In this document: positions 16,148 through 21,418 of the stretch, in pieces
How positions within the stretch are numbered: the first letter of the stretch is position 1
Layout of the letters: each line of letters opens with the position of its first letter
IMG/VR virus record: IMGVR_UViG_3300042988_000097
Span: 1-24,598 of that record
DNA: 24,598 nucleotides
Source of the DNA: a virus
Direction: 5' to 3' (one strand)
The notes under the pieces: model-generated
Seen by the model: only the letters and a program-made list of their open reading frames with translations
Database searches by the model: none
What the model was told of the DNA's origin: nothing
Made by a program: the position numbers and the translations under genes

Positions 16148-16309
16148 TTACAACAAAACAAACCAAGCGAAATGAATCAGAGATACTGAACACATGACTC
16201 GACCAAGCAAACCAATAGCCCAATACCCATCTGATTCTTCAAATATACCACGAGTTGCGTTATGTATATATTCAGCCCACATCAGCAACAGTCCACAGAT
16301 AAACACCAT
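16148..16309 (-). CDS. Small membrane protein (53 aa)
   Basis: The ATG at 16309 has a perfect AGGAG six bases upstream and gives MVFICGLLLMWAEYIHNATR, a hydrophobic first segment, a short charged middle (FEESDGYW), and a second hydrophobic segment GLLGRVMCSVSLIHFAWFVL. Two membrane helices are likely. The frame is open upstream to 16411, inside the neighbouring gene, but that part is a shadow. Function unknown; it could anchor the modification cluster at the inner membrane or serve lysis, but nothing in the sequence decides. Confidence 0.7.
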   Translation of the reverse strand: MVFICGLLLMWAEYIHNATRGIFEESDGYWAIGLLGRVMCSVSLIHFAWFVLL

Positions 16310-16319
16310 GATGTTCTCC

Positions 16320-16985
16320 TTAACAGCACTCACACATAGGGACTTTCTTAGCTTCAACAGCCTTGAAAGAATGTTTAAAGTAACGCTCAAGTAGGCTCTT
16401 GAAGTAATCAAACATACCTGTATACGCTACACCTACAAACTCAGGGTGTGGTTGGAAGCAAAGACACTTCGTATCCTCATACCATACCACCTCAACATCC
16501 TCTTGAGACGTATCTCGATTGAATACTGTGTGATCCCACCACACTCGTTCACCACGAAGGCCAGCAGAAGCCACTAGAACGCCCTCAGGGGAGGGTTTCA
16601 TCATCTGGTGATGGGTAGATGACACTAGCACCACTTCGCCCGTTACAAGGTCTGTAATTTCATGGTCACCACAATGGTATGTAACATCCTGATACATCTC
16701 ACCGCCTGACATTACATTAAGGAACTGACCACCACGACAGATACCAACCATAGGAATCTCTAGCTGTAACGCAATAGAGAATACATCTGCTTCGTATCGG
16801 TCACGTGCTTCGTTGTTAAATGTTGTGTTGTGCTTCCGTGCTCCATACAAATCAGGAGACACATCTTCACCACCTGTGAATACAACCAGGTCAGCTTCCT
16901 CAATCTTTCGTGTAGTGTAATAACCAATACGATTGAACAAACCCTCGTATGCTCCACCACCATTCACAATGTATACGTGTTTCAT
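16320..16985 (-). CDS. Class I glutamine amidotransferase / C26 peptidase-like hydrolase
   Basis: A 221-aa protein with the class I amidotransferase triad: GICRGGQFLNV (Cys83) and FQPHPEF (His180, Glu182). FTGGEDVSPDLYG followed by RDRYE resembles the gamma-glutamyl hydrolase/PuuD branch (peptidase C26), which cleaves gamma-glutamyl or isopeptide bonds. In phage COOH-NH2 ligase clusters such an enzyme could remove or edit the ligated group. The C-terminal end is cysteine-rich (VPMCECC), which is unusual and might bind metal. Its ATG overlaps the upstream gene stop (ATGA) and has AAAGGA before it. Confidence 0.87.
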   Translation of the reverse strand: MKHVYIVNGGGAYEGLFNRIGYYTTRKIEEADLVVFTGGEDVSPDLYGARKHNTTFNNEARDRYEADVFSIALQLEIPMVGICRGGQFLNVMSGGEMYQDVTYHCGDHEITDLVTGEVVLVSSTHHQMMKPSPEGVLVASAGLRGERVWWDHTVFNRDTSQEDVEVVWYEDTKCLCFQPHPEFVGVAYTGMFDYFKSLLERYFKHSFKAVEAKKVPMCECC

Positions 16986-18025
16986 TTGATTTCCTTTGAA
17001 AGAATGTTAGCCAATACAATGTCAGCGTCAGCGCCTTTGATTTCAGGATACTTGTTGATGATGTTATTACCACCCCAACCCTTCTCGACTTTGAGTTCGT
17101 TAGGCTTGAAGAATGACAATACCTTAGCAAAGACTGTGCCTTTAATCTTCTCATCCTTAATATCGCCATACATACTGATGCCTTCGGCAATACTAGCCCA
17201 TACTTCATATCCATAGCCAGGCGATTGATTATACGGCTTACCCTTAGTCTTGAACATATCTTCATTGAAGAATGAGACTAGTTGTGTATAATCCATACGA
17301 CGATGGATAATATCGTGACCACAGCCTTCACGAGACATTAGATAACTGTTACCGTTAGACATACATGATGCAGCAAACGCTACATTAGGACTGTACTTAA
17401 GTTTCAGTAAACGAATGAACGTAGCTAGACGAGTAGGGAATTCACTAGCTTGACGCATAGCAATACACGCACCCACTAGAATATTCTTAGGTACATCTGT
17501 CTTAAGATAGACACCACTATCTAGCATCTCAGGTTTGAATGGTTCTTCAAATGCAATACGCCAAGGACTTTCGTTACAGATGTACGAATAGAAGGCAATC
17601 AAATCTTTACGATTACCGCTGACTTCATCACCTTTCTGATAACCCTTCAACGCATTGAATACACGTGTTGGAAATTCACCAATCTCATTACGATTCCAAT
17701 TCAAACCAGCATGACATGGAGCCATAGCATGGAAAGAACGACGACCAGTATTGAATTCATAAGCAAATGAACACGTACCAATATTACCTGCCATCTTCTT
17801 AATCAATTCCTCACCTAGTGTCATCTTAACAATAGGTTTAGGAGCAGGTTTAACTACACGATAAGGTGTAACAAAAGCCTGATCTGGTGCAATCTTAAAC
17901 ATATTGCAATCAAAAGGATGACGTAATCCTTTTAGATAGGTATGCAATGGAGTCATTTTATCAACTTCATAACATCCACCATGCTGAAGATACTTGGATT
18001 TACGCCCAAGATAGAATACTTTCAT
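16982..18025 (-). CDS. Unknown protein at the head of the ligase cluster (347 aa)
   Basis: A 347-aa protein starting MKVFYLGRKSKYLQHGGCYE, behind AAAGGA. Notable segments are KIAPDQAFVTPYRVVKPAPK, NIGTCSFAYEFNTGRRSFHA, CIAMRQASEFPTRLATFIRL and SREGCGHDIIHRR. No catalytic family recognised, and no signal peptide or membrane segment seen. It is the first gene after a 134-bp gap and is coupled to the class I amidotransferase gene, so it belongs to the cluster by position. It could be a new enzyme, or the protein that is modified. Confidence 0.8.
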   Translation of the reverse strand: MKVFYLGRKSKYLQHGGCYEVDKMTPLHTYLKGLRHPFDCNMFKIAPDQAFVTPYRVVKPAPKPIVKMTLGEELIKKMAGNIGTCSFAYEFNTGRRSFHAMAPCHAGLNWNRNEIGEFPTRVFNALKGYQKGDEVSGNRKDLIAFYSYICNESPWRIAFEEPFKPEMLDSGVYLKTDVPKNILVGACIAMRQASEFPTRLATFIRLLKLKYSPNVAFAASCMSNGNSYLMSREGCGHDIIHRRMDYTQLVSFFNEDMFKTKGKPYNQSPGYGYEVWASIAEGISMYGDIKDEKIKGTVFAKVLSFFKPNELKVEKGWGGNNIINKYPEIKGADADIVLANILSKEIK

Positions 18026-18159
18026 AACTATTTTCCTTTTTCCTGTCGAAAAACTACTGAATTTGGGGTATCGTTTCTATACGAAGTATATAGAATCGGC
18101 GAACGAATGAACGAACGAAGTGAGTGAGTGAGAGAGGATTCGATAAATACTAGAAATAC
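18026..18159. promoter_or_regulatory. Intergenic gap with palindrome and tetranucleotide repeats
   Basis: This 134-bp gap is one of the few gaps in the leftward gene series. It contains a palindrome at 18075-18095 (core TATAC-GAA-GTATA at 18078-18090) and a run of four-base repeats at 18101-18135 (GAAC/GAAT then GTGA units on the plus strand). It lies directly upstream of the ligase cluster, so it may hold its promoter or operator. No consensus sigma-70 promoter was found by eye. The assignment is tentative. Confidence 0.35.
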
Positions 18160-18462
18160 TTACCAGTCTACCTGCTTCTTAGGAGGGAATGTATGAATCA
18201 TTCGTTCCAATTCCATCCAGAAACCACCACCTTGAGGTGAGTCATGCCAACTAAATGCAGCACGAATATGAGCAGCATTCCAGTTAACATTAACTAGAGG
18301 ATGTGCATCCGCTGCTTTGATGTGCATAATCGTTTGTTTGAATAGTTCCCTAGGAATCTGACGATTCTTAAATACTTTCTTAGTCTCACGATATAGCTTA
18401 GTATGTGCGTAGTTCTGTACGACTACTCGTTCAAGCATTGGAGCTGCTGGAATATCAGGCAT
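18160..18462 (-). CDS. Hypothetical protein (100 aa)
   Basis: A basic protein (MPDIPAAPMLERVVVQNYAH, then YRETKKVFKNRQIPRELFKQ, and AAFSWHDSPQGGGFWMELER). AAGGA is six bases before the ATG. It overlaps the end of the upstream gene by 8 nt. No domain recognised. Confidence 0.75.
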   Translation of the reverse strand: MPDIPAAPMLERVVVQNYAHTKLYRETKKVFKNRQIPRELFKQTIMHIKAADAHPLVNVNWNAAHIRAAFSWHDSPQGGGFWMELERMIHTFPPKKQVDW

Positions 18463-18661
18463 CTTCAGTCCTTACGTATAACGTATTCATTGTTTCAAAA
18501 CCATCATCGTCTTTATTTAAGACGGATGATGTGCGTACCATTCCATTTCCCCATACTGGATGGTTCAATGCGTGTACATGAGCAACTTCATGTCCAGGAA
18601 ACATGGTTGTATTAAAATGTGGTGTGCCTTTAAAGTACACAACTGGTTTAGACTTTGCCAT
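18455..18661 (-). CDS. Hypothetical protein (68 aa)
   Basis: Starts MAKSKPVVYFKGTPHFNTTM with GAGG six bases upstream of the ATG at 18661; an upstream in-frame ATG at 18673 is less well placed. HEVAHVHALNHPVWGNG is histidine-rich and might bind metal, and the C-terminal part is acidic (NKDDDGFE). It overlaps both neighbours. Function unknown. Confidence 0.72.
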   Translation of the reverse strand: MAKSKPVVYFKGTPHFNTTMFPGHEVAHVHALNHPVWGNGMVRTSSVLNKDDDGFETMNTLYVRTEDA

Positions 18662-18878
18662 TAACAACCTCATTCACTAACAAAATAAATGTTGCATTGT
18701 CATCTGGTTTTTGAATGTAGAACCTATCTTCAAACGGGCCTTTCCAAAAGTGGATGTTATTTAAAGCACGCTGAGACTTTTCATATTTACCAATGTTCCT
18801 CAAAACACACATACCATTCTTGTCGTATAGTGTTTGTTGAGTTACAGACAGATACTCTGCGATTTCAAGAAGTGTCAT
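18648..18878 (-). CDS. Hypothetical protein with possible HTH start (76 aa)
   Basis: The N terminus MTLLEIAEYLSVTQQTLYDK looks like a short helix-turn-helix, followed by a basic and aromatic segment (IHFWKGPFEDRFYIQKPDD). A strong GGAGG site precedes the ATG. A DNA-binding regulator is possible but unproven. It overlaps the upstream gene stop by 4 nt. Confidence 0.7.
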   Translation of the reverse strand: MTLLEIAEYLSVTQQTLYDKNGMCVLRNIGKYEKSQRALNNIHFWKGPFEDRFYIQKPDDNATFILLVNEVVNGKV

Positions 18879-19075
18879 AATTTACCTCCACCTTTGTGTG
18901 AACTGTTTAATCCGATTAATAGTGACAAGTCAGTAACTACAATGTAATTACTCTTAGGCAATGGCACAATAGTATGTTTTCTTTGACGTGCCTCCTTGTC
19001 ACCACATGGTAGACAAGTCTTATACCCTAGCGCATAACGCTTAGGCGGTATATCTTCACCACATTTACAAAACAT
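18875..19075 (-). CDS. Small zinc-finger protein (DksA/TraR-like C4 motif)
   Basis: A 66-aa protein beginning MFCKCGEDIPPKRYALGYKT, with Cys3, Cys5, Cys21 and Cys24 (TCLPCGD). A C4 knuckle followed by IPPKR is like the zinc finger of DksA/TraR proteins, and very small phage proteins with this front end are common. The C-terminal part (VPLPKSNYIVVTDLSLLIGL) is unassigned. GAGG lies about nine bases upstream. A role in contacting RNA polymerase is only a guess. Confidence 0.72.
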   Translation of the reverse strand: MFCKCGEDIPPKRYALGYKTCLPCGDKEARQRKHTIVPLPKSNYIVVTDLSLLIGLNSSHKGGGKL

Positions 19076-19095
19076 AAAACTGTACCTCTACTTGT

Positions 19096-19269
19096 TTAGA
19101 ACAACCGAGCCTGACCGCCCAGCCCTTTCACTTGCCCAGAGCTATCATGCTTCTTCATTCGTGATGAAGCGTTGAGTGCCTTGGACAAACCAAATTCCCT
19201 TTGACCATACCATGCGTTACGTAGGTGAGAATCAAAGAGACAAGCAAGACCATGCGAGAATTTAGGCAT
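19096..19269 (-). CDS. Small hypothetical protein (57 aa)
   Basis: A 57-codon frame from the ATG at 19269, preceded by AGGGG at six bases. It starts MPKFSHGLACLFDSHLRNAW, continues YGQREFGLSKALNASSRMKK and ends GGQARLF. It fills the space between the terminator and the zinc-finger gene with a 20-nt gap. It is basic, with no recognised domain. The ribosome site and fit to the gap support a real gene. Confidence 0.65.
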   Translation of the reverse strand: MPKFSHGLACLFDSHLRNAWYGQREFGLSKALNASSRMKKHDSSGQVKGLGGQARLF

Positions 19270-19295
19270 AGAAAACCCCTAAAAAGTACAGACGA

Positions 19296-19329
19296 CAAAA
19301 AGCCACCTAAGGATAACCCCTAGGTGGCT
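19296..19329 (-). terminator. Rho-independent terminator after the 195-aa gene
   Basis: On the minus strand the stem AGCCACCTA pairs with TAGGTGGCT (9 bp, 11-nt loop) and is followed directly by TTTTT. It lies 26 nt after the stop of the 195-aa gene and 26 nt before the ATG of the 57-aa gene. It should end or attenuate leftward transcription from the divergent region. The opposite strand has only a loose AATTTATTTT after the stem. Confidence 0.85.
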
Positions 19330-19344
19330 AATTTATTTTGAACT

Positions 19345-19362
19345 ACTGTATATAATTACAGT
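19345..19362. repeat. Palindrome overlapping a stop codon
   Basis: ACTGTA (19345-19350) and TACAGT (19357-19362) form a perfect 6-bp inverted repeat around TATAAT. It covers the stop codon of the 195-aa gene, just before the terminator. It might be an operator or simply part of the 3' end structure. Confidence 0.4.
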
Positions 19363-19943
19363 GGCGCTGATTCCAAGTGAGACGTGCTAACTGTATCGGT
19401 TTCGCTGAATTCAAAGCCCAATTCATCCATTACTTGCACAATGCAAGCGGGTTCAATACCTGCCTTGAACACTGCCTTGAGAATATCAACTTGAGACAAG
19501 CCAACACCCGCGCCCTTTTGCAATGCACCCTTGATAAACTTTTCTACGTTTTCCACTGCAAAGGGCTTGGTTTCGATTTCAATGTGTCGTTCTGCCCAAG
19601 TCCACAAATTATTGTTGGGGTTTTCCAAGAATTCCACGCAAAGGGCATGAGCTTTTTCATAACGCTTTTTACTCTTACCCGTGAATTCACCCATGGTTTC
19701 GTCAAAAGAATACCCGCTGAAATGCTGGGCAAACTTTACGAATACTTTTTTGTTCACGGGTGTTAAGACTTTAAGCAAGCGGTTAACATAATGCACGTTA
19801 CCCGTTTCATGCCATGCTTGCATGATTGTACGTGACAAGTCACGCAATTCTCGTTTCGTGATATTCTCACTTGTGGCGATACTTTCCAAAGCCTTTGCAA
19901 AGGCGGTTTCAAAAGCTACTTTGTTGAATGGTTTGATTGTCAT
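19356..19943 (-). CDS. Hypothetical early protein (195 aa)
   Basis: The ATG at 19943 is preceded by AAAGGGG and gives MTIKPFNKVAFETAFAKALE, then NITKRELRDLSRTIMQAWHE and VKFAQHFSGYSFDETMGEFT. The protein is helical and mixed-charge, with no domain that I recognise. It is the first leftward gene beside the 1.5-kb divergent region and has its own terminator, a layout typical of a separately expressed early phage gene that may act on the host. The frame continues to 19997 upstream but that start has no ribosome site. A perfect palindrome CGTGACAAGTCACG lies inside the gene (19831-19844). Confidence 0.82.
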   Translation of the reverse strand: MTIKPFNKVAFETAFAKALESIATSENITKRELRDLSRTIMQAWHETGNVHYVNRLLKVLTPVNKKVFVKFAQHFSGYSFDETMGEFTGKSKKRYEKAHALCVEFLENPNNNLWTWAERHIEIETKPFAVENVEKFIKGALQKGAGVGLSQVDILKAVFKAGIEPACIVQVMDELGFEFSETDTVSTSHLESAPL

Positions 19944-19989
19944 GATATACCCCTTTAAGGTTAAGATTGTCAAAAAAGAATGGTTTAAT

Positions 19990-20031
19990 GAATACAAAAG
20001 TATTCTTATTATGCACTGTCACTGCATAATA
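19990..20031. repeat. Two adjacent perfect hairpins
   Basis: GAATAC-AAAA-GTATTC (19990-20005) is followed at once by TATTATGCA-CTGTCAC-TGCATAATA (20007-20031), a 9-bp stem. They lie in the upstream region of the 195-aa gene. They may be operators or leader-RNA structures. The first hairpin recurs in opposite orientation at 20295-20310. Confidence 0.6.
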
Positions 20032-20182
20032 GGCTTACTTTTACCACAAGCCACGGGTAGACTATAAGTTGACAAGACTGCATTAAAATTGGTTAAAATG
20101 TATTACTTTTAAACTATATCACGCATGGTATGCCATGACGCAAAAGGGAGTAGAAAAGGCTTACCATTCGCTACAATGTAAC

Positions 20183-20539
20183 GCTTAGTCTTACCCGTTT
20201 ATATGTAGGCCATGCGGCCATTTTTAATGAACGATTGATTGTGCCTTGCAGTTAATGGGTGACTTGTCCTAGTCACTTTTCTTACAGTTAACGTGAATAC
20301 TTTTGTATTCTGCAAGTCTTGCAACCTTTGGAAAATGTAACACCTTTGGAGAACGCGCACTTGTCCCTAGGGCATACCCTATGATTGACAAGTCCACTTC
20401 GTTCAAAGGTGCAAGGGAAATTCTAGCTTATTGCAAGCCCTTACGCTCTGTATCACGCACAATCAATTTTTAATGAACGTGCCCACAAGGGGCGAAGCTA
20501 TCATGCTCAATGGCTTGATGCTATCGGGTAAGACTAAGC
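20183..20539. repeat. Long-range inverted repeat (15 bp arms)
   Basis: GCTTAGTCTTACCCG at 20183-20197 is the exact reverse complement of the 15 bases at 20525-20539. Between them lie other nested inverted repeats: GTGACT/AGTCAC (20259-20276, followed by TTTTCTT), TGCAA/TTGCA (20311-20323), CACCTTTG/CAAAGGTG (20341-20348 and 20404-20411) and CTTGTC/GACAAG (20360-20365 and 20387-20392). The region could fold into an extended structure. Confidence 0.6.
20259..20283 (+). terminator. Possible plus-strand terminator
   Basis: A 6-bp stem GTGACT/AGTCAC with loop TGTCCT is followed by TTTTCTT. The stem is short and only half GC, so this is weak; it may instead be one of the structural repeats of the region. 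Confidence 0.25.
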
Positions 20540-20666
20540 AAACCCCATGCCAACTTGAAAACCCCTTGGGGCTTTGCCGCTTGGCCCAATTAACTATGCA
20601 AGGGGTATGCCAACTTTTTAGCCTACCGCATAAAACACCTAAAAAGCCTTATAAATCAACGACTTA

Positions 20667-20709
20667 GGCTAGTTATCCACAATCAATCCACAATGGCTAG
20701 TTATCCACA
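20667..20709. other. Candidate replication origin: DnaA-box repeat
   Basis: Two exact copies of GGCTAGTTATCCACA start at 20667 and 20695 (28-bp period). Each contains the consensus DnaA box TTATCCACA (20673-20681 and 20701-20709). Between them CAATCCACA (20684-20692) is a weaker box. An AT-rich stretch (about 20745-20960) follows, which could serve as the unwinding element. Together this is the typical look of a DnaA-dependent or DnaA-modulated origin. A role as a DnaA-titrating or regulatory site is the alternative. Confidence 0.55.
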
Positions 20710-20893
20710 GGATGCACCACAATAGAGCATTAACGCACAATCATAGTGCATCATATCATAATGTAAAATATAAATCCCTATTTTGGTGCATGATTACTAA
20801 CATATTAGCTTACAGAATACTGACAAAAAGTGACGATATTTTGACACTATTATAAAAATGAATAATCAATAGTATTACTTTTAGGTGTCGATT

Positions 20894-20942
20894 TATTGAC
20901 AGTATGTCGGTATATTGACAGTAGATTATAGTATTATATACG
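20894..20942 (+). promoter_or_regulatory. Direct repeat TATTGACAGTA with promoter-like sequence
   Basis: TATTGACAGTA occurs at 20894-20904 and 20913-20923. Each copy includes a perfect -35-like TTGACA. Behind the second copy TATACG (20937-20942) stands 16 bases away as a mediocre -10. This could be a sigma-70 promoter for the rightward genes or a repressor site. The -10 match is weak, so confidence is low. Confidence 0.3.
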
Positions 20943-20958
20943 TAAGTATTATATAAAC

Positions 20959-20998
20959 GTGCCTTCGGCACATATTAGTATTACAATGCCGAAGGCGT
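20959..20998. repeat. Paired TTC/GAA-loop hairpins
   Basis: GTGCC-TTC-GGCAC (20959-20971) is followed by ATGCC-GAA-GGCGT (20986-20998). The two are also complementary to each other over 10 bases (20961-20970 with 20987-20996), so either two small hairpins or one larger one can form. A similar pair is found at 21345-21382. Confidence 0.55.
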
Positions 20999-21055
20999 AT
21001 AGAACTAAATACCTAGTATTCATGCGGGTTGTGAACCATTGTACTACTCAAGAAG

Positions 21056-21105
21056 TAATGCTCAAGTATACATTTGGTGGATGAATAATGCTTAAGTGGT
21101 ACATT
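21056..21105. repeat. Imperfect direct repeat, 30-bp period
   Basis: TAATGCTCAAGTATACATT (21056-21074) and TAATGCTTAAGTGGTACATT (21086-21105) are near copies. They stand immediately before the Fur-box-like pair, at about the same spacing of three helical turns. Confidence 0.5.
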
Positions 21106-21115
21106 ACACCCCAAA

Positions 21116-21163
21116 TGATAATGATTCTCATTTACCCTCAAATGATAATGAGAATGATTCTCA
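21116..21163. promoter_or_regulatory. Two Fur-box-like palindromes
   Basis: TGATAATGATTCTCA (21116-21130) differs at one base from the 7-1-7 Fur consensus TGATAATNATTATCA. TGAGAATGATTCTCA (21149-21163) differs at two and is itself a perfect 6-3-6 palindrome. They are 33 bp apart and share the flank CAAATGATAATGA. Binding by host Fur is inferred from sequence only; a phage repressor with similar taste is possible. Confidence 0.5.
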
Positions 21164-21208
21164 ATATCACTCAAGGGGTACACAGGGGGTTAGGGGTAGG
21201 TTACATAT

Positions 21209-21221
21209 GGTGCAATGCACC
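21209..21221. repeat. Short perfect palindrome
   Basis: GGTGCA-A-TGCACC is a perfect 6-1-6 inverted repeat in the upstream region of the tail-fibre gene. No T run follows, so it is more like a protein-binding site than a terminator. Confidence 0.35.
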
Positions 21222-21294
21222 TTCTAAATTTCTCCAAAAAATTACAACATTTGACCTCAAGCATTCCTTTCCCATTAACTAACAATACATTCTC

Positions 21295-21318
21295 AAGAAC
21301 ATACTCAAGAGTGTTCTT
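21295..21318. repeat. Inverted repeat AAGAACA/TGTTCTT
   Basis: Seven-base perfect arms at 21295-21301 and 21312-21318 with a 10-base spacer, about 100 bp before the first tail gene. Possible operator or leader hairpin. Confidence 0.35.
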
Positions 21319-21344
21319 AACAATGTGTTGAGTAAACACAAGAC

Positions 21345-21382
21345 GTATGCTTCGCATACACATAGTATGTCCGAAGGACGTA
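21345..21382. repeat. Second pair of TTC/GAA-loop hairpins
   Basis: GTATGC-TTC-GCATAC (21345-21359) is followed by TATGTCC-GAA-GGACGTA (21366-21382, with one G-T pair). The pair resembles the one at 20959-20998 and the single palindrome at 18078-18090. It lies in the likely leader of the first tail gene, 37 nt before its ATG. Confidence 0.5.
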
Positions 21383-21418
21383 TAGAGATTAATGCGACAA
21401 CATTATGAAAGAACATAA

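Larger units (their letters stand above)
19944..21418. other. Divergent intergenic region, about 1.5 kb, repeat-rich
   Basis: No convincing gene lies here on either strand: open frames are short and lack ribosome sites. It separates the leftward genes from the rightward tail genes. The left half (19944-20640) is crowded with inverted repeats, the centre has DnaA boxes, the next 220 bases are AT-rich, and the right part has Fur-box-like sites and small hairpins. It probably contains the origin of replication and divergent promoters. No tRNA or CRISPR array was seen. Confidence 0.7.

Noticed and set aside
19446-19462. tRNA T-arm-like hairpin GCGGG-TTCAATA-CCTGC
   Set aside because: It lies inside the 195-aa coding sequence, the loop does not fit the T-loop consensus at its last position, and no acceptor stem or anticodon arm surrounds it.
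19962-19970. Minus-strand TTGACA near the 195-aa gene as a -35 element
   Set aside because: The only -10-like match at proper distance would place the transcript start after the start codon and destroy the ribosome site, so it is probably not the promoter.
20207-20225. GGCC-ATGC-GGCC followed by ATTTTT, a possible plus-strand terminator
   Set aside because: The stem is only 4 bp and no gene ends before it on the plus strand.
20555-20580. CCCCTTGGGG-type sequence resembling the start of the T7 terminator
   Set aside because: Only a short core matches; the full T7 stem and T run are absent.
20431-20667. Plus-strand open frame of 78 codons in the intergenic region
   Set aside because: It begins with TTG, no convincing ribosome site precedes it or its internal ATGs, and it overlaps the arm of a long inverted repeat. 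Its composition follows the surrounding non-coding repeats.
21088-21282. Plus-strand open frame of 64 codons covering the Fur-like sites
   Set aside because: The sequence (repeated PQMIM) simply translates the DNA repeats; there is no ribosome site and no protein-like pattern.
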